The notes: generated from the sequence alone by a model not told the origin. Shown: positions 7,921 to 15,382, counted from the stretch's first letter. The stretch is 64,000 nt of DNA from Candidatus Villigracilis propinquus (GCA_016714565.1 JADKDM010000005.1:1-64000), one strand, 5' to 3'. A program made the numbers and translations.

Positions 7921-8910
7921 TAATAAAAAAAGAGACGGCCACTTTTTCAAGTGACCGTCTCTTTCAAAAATTACGGAGCTTGCTGTCCGCCAGCAGGGGG
8001 CTGTTGACCGTTGCCCTGCCCCCTGCGGAGGCTGTTGCCCGCCGGGTTGACCCTGTCCCTGTGCAGGCACACCCAACGCGGATTGAAGTTCTTCCGCAGT
8101 GATGCCGAGCGTGGTCGCGGCGGTGGTCAGGTCGGGGCGGCATTTTCCGCCGGGGTTGTTTCCATCAGTGGCTGTCGCGCAGTCCGTGGACTTTGCATCT
8201 TCCAAGGCCTGCTGAAGAGTCTCTTCTGTGATGCCGAGAGTGGTTGCAGCGGCGGCGATATCCGGGCCGCCCTGACGGCCACCGTTACCCAAAGCGGCCT
8301 GAAGTTCTTCCTCGGTGACGCCCAGTGCGGTTGCAACTGCGGCAAGGTCGGCGTGGCAGTCGGTGCCTTCGGCGGGCTGTGTGCTCTGATCTGCACATTC
8401 AGCGGGTTTGGCATCCTGCAAGGCTTGCTGAAGTTCTTCCACAGTAACACCGAGTGTGGTTGCGGCGGCGGTCAAGTCTGCGCCGCCCTGACGGCCACCC
8501 TGATCTTTGGAGCCAAGCGCAGCCTGAAGTTCTTCTGCGGTGATGCCCAAAGTGGTTGCGGCTGTGGTCAGATCGGGACGGCATTTCATGCCCTGCCCGT
8601 TCTGGTCGGTTGTGGCGGCACAATCCGCGGGAATGGCAGCCTGCAACGCCTGCTGAAGTTCTTCCACGGTGATGCCGAGGGTTGCGGCGGCAGCGGTTAG
8701 GTCAGGCCCGCCCTGGGGACGGGTTCCGTCATTGGGCTGTGCGCCGTTGGCATTTGCATTGACGTTTACATCTGAAACAGGCGCGGCTGTTGCAGCAGAT
8801 TGAGAGTCCACAGCCTGCGCCGGTGAGGCGGATGCTGCGCTCGCACAAGCGCTGACAAGAATTGCCAGCAGGGCGAAGAGGGAAATGAGAATGTGCTTTT
8901 TAGTTTTCAT
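7870..8910 (-). CDS. Six-repeat lipoprotein, probable 3' frameshift
   Basis: A secreted lipoprotein (signal MKTKKHILISLFALLAILVS, lipobox SAC, Cys22) made of six copies of a roughly 20-residue helix-like unit, consensus DLTxAATTLGITxEELQxAL, alternating with short linkers, three of which carry a Cys pair such as PADCAA and GMKCRP. Similar LGIT-EEL repeats occur in exported actinobacterial and chloroflexal proteins; function unknown. Start ATG 8910 has AGGA eight bases upstream. As read, the frame runs to 7870, through a perfect intrinsic terminator. If one base is removed from the five-C run at 8019-8023 the protein instead ends in a Gly/Gln/Pro tail and stops at 7971, just before that terminator. 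I judge 7971 to be the native stop. Confidence 0.75.
   Translation of the reverse strand: MKTKKHILISLFALLAILVSACASAASASPAQAVDSQSAATAAPVSDVNVNANANGAQPNDGTRPQGGPDLTAAAATLGITVEELQQALQAAIPADCAATTDQNGQGMKCRPDLTTAATTLGITAEELQAALGSKDQGGRQGGADLTAAATTLGVTVEELQQALQDAKPAECADQSTQPAEGTDCHADLAAVATALGVTEEELQAALGNGGRQGGPDIAAAATTLGITEETLQQALEDAKSTDCATATDGNNPGGKCRPDLTTAATTLGITAEELQSALGVPAQGQGQPGGQQPPQGAGQRSTAPCWRTASSVIFERDGHLKKWPSLFLLSSLRGRCFSARSNLQH
7922..7964 (-). terminator. Intrinsic terminator of repeat-lipoprotein gene
   Basis: On the minus strand a 14-bp stem (one G-U pair) formed by 7951-7964 and 7929-7942 with an eight-base loop, followed by seven T residues. It sits seven bases after the frame-corrected stop at 7971. 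Confidence 0.85.
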
Positions 8911-8951
8911 GTGAGTTCCTTTTTTGTAAATTATTTTTTTCACGACGGTCA

Positions 8952-8999
8952 TTACCGTAGATTGTTTGAAAGTGAATGTTGATGTTTTTGTTCGGCCAT
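8952..8999 (-). CDS. Candidate 15-residue upstream ORF
   Basis: A short reading frame (MAEQKHQHSLSNNLR) in the leader between promoter B and the repeat-lipoprotein gene. It has the Shine-Dalgarno CAAGGAGAACAC directly before its ATG, the same element that precedes the DUF1566 and gtrA starts. Its stop overlaps an ATG (TAATG) in frame with the repeat lipoprotein. It could be a translated leader or small peptide; coding is suggested only by the ribosome site. Confidence 0.35.
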   Translation of the reverse strand: MAEQKHQHSLSNNLR

Positions 9000-9028
9000 G
9001 TGTTCTCCTTGTTGTTTATCTTGGTTTC

Positions 9029-9126
9029 ATTCTACCGACGCGGAGAGATTGGCGAGAGTGTCTGCGATCATCGAATTCATCAAAACTCCATGCAATTGGC
9101 ACAAGCCGGCATGACAGGTGTCATGG
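9029..9126 (-). promoter_or_regulatory. Regulated promoter B (repeat-lipoprotein gene)
   Basis: Minus strand: inverted repeat CCATGACACCTGTCATG (9110-9126), box TGCCAATTGCATGG (9088-9101), CACTCT (9055-9060), -10 TAGAAT (9029-9034). All spacings equal those of promoters A and C. The segment GAATTCGATGAT before CACTCT also closely matches promoter A. Confidence 0.75.
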
Positions 9127-9128
9127 AT

Positions 9129-9169
9129 AAAAAAACAACTCCCGCAGTTCAAACTGCGGGAGTTGTTTT
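9129..9169 (-). terminator. Intrinsic terminator of gtrA-GT39 operon
   Basis: Near-perfect inverted repeat AAAACAACTCCCGCAG / CTGCGGGAGTTGTTTT with a six-base loop. On the minus strand it is followed by a run of seven T residues. It lies about 44 bases after the stop at 9213 and abuts the operator of promoter B. Confidence 0.9.
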
Positions 9170-9175
9170 CGATTT

Positions 9176-9202
9176 GCTCTGTCGGGGGCGCGTCGCCCCT
9201 AC
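9176..9202. repeat. Palindromic repeat GCTCTGTCGGGGGC family, partial copy
   Basis: GCTCTGTCGGGGGCGCGTCGCCCC, similar to the left and central part of the copies at 4554 and 15422 but lacking the right arm. Confidence 0.45.
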
Positions 9203-9212
9203 AAGCAGATAT

Positions 9213-10625
9213 TTATTTGCACATATAAAGTGTCATGGATTGGCCTTGAGGCCCGCCTGTGTTTGTCTGGCTATATTCCTGCACCACGGAGCACGAGGTT
9301 TGCAGCCAGCTTGATATCTCGGCATTGTTTCCGCGGTCACCGCCGTAGAGCACATAGCGCAGTTCACCGTTAGCGACCATTTCTTTCAGATCATCCACAG
9401 TCACTACTTCATCGCCGCCGCTAAAGCCGCCCATGAAGAGAACAGGGCGCCCTGTTGCAATGACAAGCTGAGACCCCTGCTGTGACGAAGGAACCGCCAC
9501 AAGATATTTCATGCCTTGCGTGTTGGCTTCAAGATACGAAAGCAATTCTGCATTCACGTTCGAGCCTTGCTGTTGGCGCGCGCGGTCTGGCCCGTCTTGT
9601 GTTTGGCTGGCTCCCGTGTACGCGGTGGGGAGGTTGATATCCGAGCTTTCCACCGATGTCATTACCGTCCAATACATGGGGATGATCAACATCGCCGCCA
9701 ACATGCTGACATACGCCAGCCGCCTCCCGCTCTTAATAAACTGGAAGATGATTCCCAACCCAAGCAGAATGCCACTTCCGATCATCCACCACGCGAAATC
9801 TCCATATTGCGAGGCGGCAAAATATTGGAAGCCCACCGTCACCGCGGCGGAGGCAGCCAGCAGCATGCCTGCCCATTTTTTATCTTCGCCCCACGACCAC
9901 AGTTGAGCGAATCCAATGCCGACCATTGCGCCAAGCGCGGGAGCGAGCATGATGGCGTAATAGGAGTGGAAGATGCCAGAGACCATGCTGAAAAAGACTA
10001 TGCAGGTCAACAGCCAACCGCCCCAGAGGAGGAGAGCCTTGTGCGCACCAGATTCAAGAGGCAGCCGAATGCGTGAGGCGAAGAGAGCAAGCAACACGCT
10101 GATCAACGCGAAGGGCAGCAACCATGACATCTGTTTGGATAATGGCTGTGTGAAGAAGCGCAGGACGCCAGGCGTGCCGGTCTCCTGGCTGAACGGAGTT
10201 CCGCCGCCTTGGCCTTGTGGGCCTTGTCCATTCGGGGCACCGTTGGGGGCTTGTCCATTTTGCCCCTGCGGAATCATGCCTGCGGGAGCGCAAGCGAGCT
10301 GGTTTTGGTTTGGCGGAATGATGCAAGTACCATTGATCGTGTTTCCATTTTGTTGGGTGAAGGAACAGGCATCCCCCTGTGTGGACGTTGCGCACGCATC
10401 CAACGCTTGCTGCGGCGGGCCTTGACGGGGATTCTGCTGAGGCTGAGTCCCCTGATTGGGATTGGTACCAGCTTGCGGCGCGGAAGGAGGCGTACCTCCA
10501 TTTTGCGGGCCGCCTTGTCCGCCTCCGGTCATATCCAAACGCGAGGCTCCGTTATGCCCGAAGATCAATCCCATGACAGTGTTGTTATCGCTGGAACCAA
10601 TGTACGGACGTGAGTCCGCGGGAAC
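9213..10625 (-). CDS. ArnT/YkcB-like GT39 glycosyltransferase, C-terminal part (frameshifted)
   Basis: C-terminal two thirds of a polytopic GT39-family protein. The homologous sequence begins with VPADSRPYIGSS at 10625 and lies in a different frame from the N-terminal part (10585-11361); deletion of one base in the GG/CC at 10625-10626 restores a single protein of about 715 residues. It holds a large extracellular loop rich in Gly, Gln, Asn and Pro, into which is set a Cys motif (DAC...AC...GTC...AC.PAG, about 10275-10420) nearly identical in spacing to the tail of the DUF1566 protein. Six or more transmembrane helices follow (from QMSWLLPFALIS), and a soluble C-terminal domain ends in MTLYMCK. 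A sequencing error and a true pseudogene cannot be told apart here. Confidence 0.7.
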   Translation of the reverse strand, partial: VPADSRPYIGSSDNNTVMGLIFGHNGASRLDMTGGGQGGPQNGGTPPSAPQAGTNPNQGTQPQQNPRQGPPQQALDACATSTQGDACSFTQQNGNTINGTCIIPPNQNQLACAPAGMIPQGQNGQAPNGAPNGQGPQGQGGGTPFSQETGTPGVLRFFTQPLSKQMSWLLPFALISVLLALFASRIRLPLESGAHKALLLWGGWLLTCIVFFSMVSGIFHSYYAIMLAPALGAMVGIGFAQLWSWGEDKKWAGMLLAASAAVTVGFQYFAASQYGDFAWWMIGSGILLGLGIIFQFIKSGRRLAYVSMLAAMLIIPMYWTVMTSVESSDINLPTAYTGASQTQDGPDRARQQQGSNVNAELLSYLEANTQGMKYLVAVPSSQQGSQLVIATGRPVLFMGGFSGGDEVVTVDDLKEMVANGELRYVLYGGDRGNNAEISSWLQTSCSVVQEYSQTNTGGPQGQSMTLYMCK

Positions 10626-11361
10626 CAAGATCCACAACGACGGCCCACGAAAGCGAAACGGCGACGAGCAGAACGGTGGCGATGCCGAGGTTGATAATTT
10701 TGCGCAGCCAGCCTTCTTTGGAGCCGAAGAAATACAGCGCGTAAAAAGCGGGGAGCGGCAGGAAGGCTTGCAGCATTTTGATGTTGAAGCCGAGGCCGAC
10801 GATGAACGCGCCGAGCAGCAGCCATGTGAGCTTGCCCGACTCGGTGGCTTTGATGAATGCCCACGCCGCGAGAAGCAGGAAGAAGACCAGCAAGCCGTCC
10901 ATGGTGTTATTGCGATTGGTGGCAACGAAGACGGGAGTGATGGCCATGACGAATGCAGCGACAAGACCCGCAAGCTCGCCCATGTATTTTTTGACCATGC
11001 TGTACAGCAATGGAATCCCGAACACGCCTGCGAGGATGTTGGGCAGCGAAACGCTGAAGCCGCTCACGCCGAGGAAGTAGGCGAAGACCGCTTCGATCCA
11101 CAATCCCAGCGGAGGCTTGTCCACGGTGACCGAGCCGCCCGGCTCTGCCGCAATGAAGAAGAAGTTGCTCCACGATTGAAGCATGGACTTGACCGCCGCC
11201 GTGTAATACGCGTTCGCGTCGCCAATGGATTCGATGTTGTACATGTGTACGCCAAACGAAAACGCCATGATGGCAATGACGAGCAGGGTGGAGATCGTTA
11301 CGCCGAAGAAAAGATTTTTCTTCAAGAAAGAAGGTTGTGCGGGAAGGGTTGCTGTTGTCAT
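10585..11361 (-). CDS. ArnT/YkcB-like GT39 glycosyltransferase, N-terminal part (frameshifted)
   Basis: N-terminal portion of the same protein: first transmembrane helix at residues 18-38, then the periplasmic catalytic loop with SIGDANAYYTAAVKSM and VTVDKPPLGLWIEA, and five further helices. The Asp/Lys-Pro-Pro block is typical of the YkcB/YycA branch of GT39 proteins, which transfer sugars from polyprenyl phosphate at the outer membrane face. Homology stops after SWAVVVDL; the remaining 13 residues to the stop are off-frame. The preceding gene is gtrA (96 bases upstream), and GtrA proteins flip or assist polyprenyl-phosphate-sugars, so the pair is functionally sensible. Controlled by promoter C. 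Confidence 0.72.
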   Translation of the reverse strand: MTTATLPAQPSFLKKNLFFGVTISTLLVIAIMAFSFGVHMYNIESIGDANAYYTAAVKSMLQSWSNFFFIAAEPGGSVTVDKPPLGLWIEAVFAYFLGVSGFSVSLPNILAGVFGIPLLYSMVKKYMGELAGLVAAFVMAITPVFVATNRNNTMDGLLVFFLLLAAWAFIKATESGKLTWLLLGAFIVGLGFNIKMLQAFLPLPAFYALYFFGSKEGWLRKIINLGIATVLLVAVSLSWAVVVDLGSRGLTSVHWFQR

Positions 11362-11390
11362 TTTGTTACTCCTTATTTGTTGTCCGAGCT

Positions 11391-11441
11391 GGTGGTCTCG
11401 ATACGCCTTCGACTATCGTCTCAGGCTACTCGACCACCAGG
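11391..11441. repeat. Inverted repeat GGTCTCGATACG...CGACCACC, copy 1
   Basis: TGGTGGTCTCGATACGCC and GGCTACTCGACCACCA arms around a short centre. Related elements lie at 21289-21362 and 21400-21442. Sits between gtrA and the glycosyltransferase gene. Confidence 0.55.
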
Positions 11442-11457
11442 TTTCACTTTTCACTTA

Positions 11458-11886
11458 TTACTTCCTAAACGTCCACATTCGATTTGCAAAATAATTCCAA
11501 AACACCACCACGCCTGTGGCGATGACCTTTGCAGGCAGGTAGCCCCAATCAGGCTGGCCTAGTATATTTCCTAAAACACCTTCCAGTGAAAGCAGGATGA
11601 TATTGTTCAAGGCCAGTCCCACGAGGCTGACGACGGTGAACTGCGCCAACTGCTTCTTCCAATTGGACTGAGCGACATCCTGAAACGTCCACAGGCGGTT
11701 GAAGGTGAAGTTGTTGGTCAGCCCCGCAAGAAATGAAATGCTGTTGGCGAATAAAGTCGGCATCCCCGCCAGTTTTAGCAGGGTGAGCAGGCTGAAATCC
11801 AAAACCGTGCCGACCGCTCCCACGGTGAGAAAGCGTGTGAAGCGCTCGATTTCTTTGTCTGAGGATGAGGTTGAAAAAGCTGCCAT
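11458..11886 (-). CDS. GtrA family membrane protein
   Basis: A 142-residue protein with four hydrophobic helices and the GtrA/DPMS-related pattern: FLTVGAVGTVLDF in helix 1, FLAGLTNNFTFNRLWTF at the helix 2 end and NYFANRMWTF near the C-terminus. GtrA proteins are thought to move undecaprenyl-phosphate-linked sugars across the membrane, which suits the GT39 gene just downstream. The ATG at 11886 has a strong AAAGGAGAACC ribosome site, matching those of the DUF1566 gene and the 15-codon ORF. Its last codons and stop fall in a CACTTTTCACTTATTAC simple-sequence tract. First gene of the operon driven by promoter C. Confidence 0.88.
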   Translation of the reverse strand: MAAFSTSSSDKEIERFTRFLTVGAVGTVLDFSLLTLLKLAGMPTLFANSISFLAGLTNNFTFNRLWTFQDVAQSNWKKQLAQFTVVSLVGLALNNIILLSLEGVLGNILGQPDWGYLPAKVIATGVVVFWNYFANRMWTFRK

Positions 11887-11965
11887 TGGTTCTCCTTTGT
11901 CGGGTCGGGGCCCGCGGGGAGCAACTCATATTGTGCTTTGGCTAACCTTTAAATCGTACAGTTAG

Positions 11966-12064
11966 AGTTTATATCTCCCCGTCAAAAAACGAGAGTGAAG
12001 CCAGTCACTACTTCCCTTATATGTCCATGAATCCTGCACCTGCACCCATGACACCTGTCATGGG
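11966..12064 (-). promoter_or_regulatory. Regulated promoter C (gtrA operon, divergent from kinase gene)
   Basis: Minus strand: operator CCCATGACAGGTGTCATGGG (12045-12064, perfect 9-2-9 inverted repeat), box TGCAGGATTCATGG (12025-12038), CACTCT (11992-11997), -10 TAAACT (11966-11971). Spacings of 22, 27 and 20 match promoters A and B exactly. The operator lies 65 bases upstream of the divergent histidine kinase start, so it may also autoregulate the two-component genes. Confidence 0.75.
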
Positions 12065-12128
12065 CTATTTAGGGGAAAGGTGACCGCACACACAGGGCGT
12101 AATTTTCCCTTCGTGATAAGATTTGCCC

Positions 12129-13505
12129 ATGAACGCCTCTCACGACTCAACCCGCTTTCTCCGCATCGCCGCATGGATATGGATCGGCTATCTCATCGCC
12201 ATGGCTTTGATGGACTTTGCGTTATACACTCCGCAAGTTCAGAGCATGATCGCCAGCACCGAGACGAATCCATTGCAGGTGCAGCCGCTTCCACAAAACC
12301 AGCCCCTGCCCAATAATCCACAAGTCAATCCGCTGGGGCAGAATCCTTTAGGGCAAAGTCCTTTAGGGCAGCAGAATGCCAGACCGAGAAATTATCTCCT
12401 GCCTGTTTATTTGTATTACGCAGTAAATAGTTTTGTCGCATTGCTATTCCTGCTCTTCGCACATTGGGACGACATTCAAAAAAAACTCGGAAGTTTTTAT
12501 TACCCGCTTTTGCTGCTGGTCATTTCCGCTGCGCCCATCATCATCAACATTTTAGTTGTGCCGCGCTTCCCGCAAGGTCCGCTCTCCAATGCCGAAGGCA
12601 TGGCGCTTCGTCAACTGCCTGTTCTCTTTGTGGCGCTGGCACTCGTCGCCTGGGAATATCAACTTCCGCACATTATCTTTTTCAGCATCTCCACTACCGT
12701 CCTCGAGCTGGGACTCATCCTCTTCGCCTCCATTCAGTCGCGCAGTATTTTTGTTTTTCTTTTCATCGCCATTATTCGCACCATTAGTTTTATTGCGTTG
12801 GGTATTTTCATCAACCTGCTGGTCAACCGACTGCGCACGCAAAGCGAATCGCTGCGTGAGGCAAATACCAATCTGTCGCATTATGCGTCTACGTTGGAAC
12901 AGCTTGCCGTGAGTCGCGAGCGCAACCGTCTCGCCCGCGAACTGCACGACACGCTCGCCCATTCTCTCACCGCCATCTCCGTCTCGCTTGAAACCGCCAA
13001 AGCCTATTTCGATATCGATGTCAACAAGACCCTCGAATTCATAGACAAGTCTCTCGATGCCACCCGCAAAGGTGCGGATGAAACCCGCCGCGCCTTGAAA
13101 GCCTTGCGCTCGTCGTCATTGGAAGATATGGGACTCGGACTCGCCATTCAACGTGCCGCCGAATCCGCCGCGGCGCGCTTCCACCTTAATCTGACGCTTG
13201 ATCTTAAAAATCCCATGCCCACCCTCAGCCCGGACGTAGAGCAGACCATCTTCCGCGTGGCGCAGGAGTCCATTGAAAATATTGTCAATCACTCGCGCGC
13301 CAAAAATTTCAGCGTGCATCTCGAAAGCGATGTCCACACCACGCTCATCGTTCAAGATGACGGCATCGGCTTTGATACAAAATCCAAAGAACCCACGGGA
13401 CATTTCGGTCTCGTCGGCATGTACGAGCGCGCCCAACTCGCGGGCGGTAAGTTGAAAATAAGCAGCGAAAAAGGAAAAGGCACGAAGGTTGTGCTGACGA
13501 TATAA
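12129..13505 (+). CDS. NarL-type sensor histidine kinase
   Basis: A 458-residue membrane kinase. Helix 1 is at residues 11-33. A roughly 60-residue external loop follows that is low-complexity, with repeated PLGQ units (NPLGQNPLGQSPLGQ). Five further helices lie at 90-235, then a short coiled coil, HisKA_3 with SRERNRLARELHDTLAHS (phospho-acceptor His273), and a HATPase with NIVNHSRAKN and DDGIGFD blocks. Start ATG 12129; a TTG two codons upstream is possible. Partner regulator follows after a 118-base gap holding a palindromic repeat. The signal is unknown, but the Gln/Pro/Gly-rich loop resembles linkers in the exported proteins it probably controls. It is divergent from gtrA. Confidence 0.88.
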   Translation: MNASHDSTRFLRIAAWIWIGYLIAMALMDFALYTPQVQSMIASTETNPLQVQPLPQNQPLPNNPQVNPLGQNPLGQSPLGQQNARPRNYLLPVYLYYAVNSFVALLFLLFAHWDDIQKKLGSFYYPLLLLVISAAPIIINILVVPRFPQGPLSNAEGMALRQLPVLFVALALVAWEYQLPHIIFFSISTTVLELGLILFASIQSRSIFVFLFIAIIRTISFIALGIFINLLVNRLRTQSESLREANTNLSHYASTLEQLAVSRERNRLARELHDTLAHSLTAISVSLETAKAYFDIDVNKTLEFIDKSLDATRKGADETRRALKALRSSSLEDMGLGLAIQRAAESAAARFHLNLTLDLKNPMPTLSPDVEQTIFRVAQESIENIVNHSRAKNFSVHLESDVHTTLIVQDDGIGFDTKSKEPTGHFGLVGMYERAQLAGGKLKISSEKGKGTKVVLTI

Positions 13506-13516
13506 TCTCACCGCAT

Positions 13517-13610
13517 CGTCATTGCGAGGGCGATGTTTTTCGCCCGAAGCAATCCCCTCACAGCGGTGGAGATTGCTTCGTCGGGAAGAGCACCCTCCTC
13601 GCAATGACGG
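13517..13610. repeat. Long palindromic repeat CGTCATTGCGAGG, copy 2
   Basis: A 94-base hairpin-forming element with ends CGTCATTGCGAGGGCG and CCTCGCAATGACGG, inserted between the stop of the histidine kinase and the start of its response regulator, so it lies inside a two-component operon. Confidence 0.75.
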
Positions 13611-13623
13611 GAAATACTCAACC

Positions 13624-14256
13624 ATGAAAATCCTCCTCTGTGACGACCAGGCCGTGATCCGTGATGGACTTGAATTGCTTCTCAATCTTGAGAAGGATTT
13701 CCAAGTCATTGGCGTAGCGCAAGACGGCGCCGAAGCTGTTGACCTCGCCGCCCAAAAGCAGCCCGACCTAATTTTGATGGACTTGAAAATGCCGATCATG
13801 AACGGCATCGAAGCCACGCGCGAGATCCGCACAAAATTCCCCAATATAAAAATTCTCGTCCTCACCACCTACGACGATGACGAATGGGTCTTCGACGCCA
13901 TCCGCGCGGGCGCATCAGGCTACCTGCTCAAAGACACTCCGCGCCAGAAAATCGTCGAAGCCATCCGCGGGACAATGGACGGCAAGTCCTTCGTTGACCC
14001 CGCCATCGCGGGCAAACTGCTCAATCAAGTCGCCAGCAAACAGACCCAACCCACTTCCATCCTCACCGACAAACTCACCGAGCGCGAGTTGGACGTTTTA
14101 CGTTTAATTGCAAAGGGAATCAACAACAGCGAGATCGCCAATCAACTGCACCTCTCCGAAGGCACAGTGCGGAATCATGTCAGCGCTATTTTGGAAAAAT
14201 TGGGAGTTTCAGACAGAACCCAAGCGGCGGTTATTGCAATACAGCACGGGCTATAA
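13624..14256 (+). CDS. NarL/FixJ family response regulator
   Basis: A 210-residue two-domain regulator. Receiver domain at residues 1-120 with acidic pair DD (7-8), phospho-acceptor Asp53 in LMDLKMP, Thr/Thr at 82-83 and Lys103. LuxR-type helix-turn-helix at about 146-205 (LTERELDVLRLIAKGINNSEIA, then LSEGTVRNHVSAILEKLGV). The start is ATG 13624; the longer frame from 13522 is translated from the palindromic repeat and is rejected. NarL-family dimers bind inverted heptamers spaced by two bases, the geometry of the repeat in promoters A to C. I infer that it controls those operons. Its 3' end overlaps the convergent MFS gene by 26 bases. Confidence 0.9.
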   Translation: MKILLCDDQAVIRDGLELLLNLEKDFQVIGVAQDGAEAVDLAAQKQPDLILMDLKMPIMNGIEATREIRTKFPNIKILVLTTYDDDEWVFDAIRAGASGYLLKDTPRQKIVEAIRGTMDGKSFVDPAIAGKLLNQVASKQTQPTSILTDKLTERELDVLRLIAKGINNSEIANQLHLSEGTVRNHVSAILEKLGVSDRTQAAVIAIQHGL

Positions 14257-15382
14257 CAAATCTTCTTGCCACTTCGATCACAGCCAGTAAAACCAAAATA
14301 CCCACCCCAAAAACAAAGAACATGGCGCGGCCGCCAATGCTTTCAAGCAGAATGCCGCCGATGAACCCGCTCACTGCTGACCCAATGCCAAAACTCACCG
14401 CGTTGAATATCCCTTGTGCCGTGGACTTTAATCCCTCAGGCGCATTCTCATCTGCATAGGAAACTCCGGCAATCCACATCATCGGGTAGATTATCCCGCT
14501 CGCTCCCTGGATCACATACATCATAGCCGGTGCATCTACTGCGGCGAACAACAAAGACCGAATCCCGAACAGCGCAATGGCTGTGATAAATAAGCTGCGT
14601 GCCTTAAATCGCTTGATAAGATAATGCCCGAAAAAAAAGATGGGAAGTTCAGTTAAAGTACCCAACAAGGAAGTAATGCCCATTTGCGTTTCAGTCGCGC
14701 CCATTTCAGCCATGTATGGGTATAAGTAGGAAGCCACTGAAAAAGTGCCTACCCCGCTCAGAAAAGCTGCCGCAAGAAAAAATATCCACTTTTTATCTTG
14801 AAGCAGCAGCCAGATGCCGCCGTTGTTGGATGCTTGTTCCGGTTGGGATTGACCATAGTCAAATTTTTGGCTGACCATCAGGTTGATGACCATGATCGCG
14901 GTAAACATCCAGAACCCGATCCCCAATCCATAATGCTGCACAAGCACACCAGCAATGGGGGCGAAGATACCCCAGCCAAATGTCCCACCCAAGCGGACGC
15001 GCCCGTACATGGATTTTTCATCCCCAAGCATAGTCATGGTGGCGCTATCTGCCAGTGAGCCAACCGGTGCCATAAAAATATTGTACAGAGCGATGAGTAC
15101 GCAAACGGCGGCAAAACTCCTAAGTGCCGGCAGAACCACCCCCAAAACAATTGCCATGAACAACCCAAGCCCCATGATCAATTTATGTCGTCGGGTTGCA
15201 TCTGCGAGACCGGTGCCAAGCGGCGCAGCCACCAACGTAATGAGCGGAGCCACCCCGGTCAGTAGACCGATCTGTGTTCCGCTGAATCCAAGTCCCTGAT
15301 AAAAAATAACGAAGAAAGGTACAAGTGAGGCAAAGGCGCCAAAAAATAGAAAGTAAAAACTAAAAGGCCAAATTTTTTTCAT
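14231..15382 (-). CDS. MFS transporter (MFS_1-like)
   Basis: A 383-residue transporter with twelve predicted helices. Helix 1 is KIWPFSFYFLFFGAFASLVPFF. The loop between helices 2 and 3 has GTGLADATRRHKLIM, the MFS loop motif in weak form, and GRVRLGGTFGWGIFAP follows helix 4. This arrangement fits the MFS_1_like/nucleoside-symporter-type subgroup; the substrate cannot be told. The ATG at 15382 fits the hydrophobic N-terminus; the longer frame to 15565 runs through the upstream rsmG 3' end and is rejected. It is separated from rsmG by 82 bases with a palindromic repeat. It may be unrelated to its neighbours. Confidence 0.82.
   Translation of the reverse strand: MKKIWPFSFYFLFFGAFASLVPFFVIFYQGLGFSGTQIGLLTGVAPLITLVAAPLGTGLADATRRHKLIMGLGLFMAIVLGVVLPALRSFAAVCVLIALYNIFMAPVGSLADSATMTMLGDEKSMYGRVRLGGTFGWGIFAPIAGVLVQHYGLGIGFWMFTAIMVINLMVSQKFDYGQSQPEQASNNGGIWLLLQDKKWIFFLAAAFLSGVGTFSVASYLYPYMAEMGATETQMGITSLLGTLTELPIFFFGHYLIKRFKARSLFITAIALFGIRSLLFAAVDAPAMMYVIQGASGIIYPMMWIAGVSYADENAPEGLKSTAQGIFNAVSFGIGSAVSGFIGGILLESIGGRAMFFVFGVGILVLLAVIEVARRFVIARAVLQ

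Noticed and set aside
13522..13623. Upstream extension of the NarL-type regulator by 34 codons.
   Set aside because: The extension is the translated palindromic repeat; the receiver domain begins at ATG 13624. The same reasoning rejects the rsmG extension to 16292.
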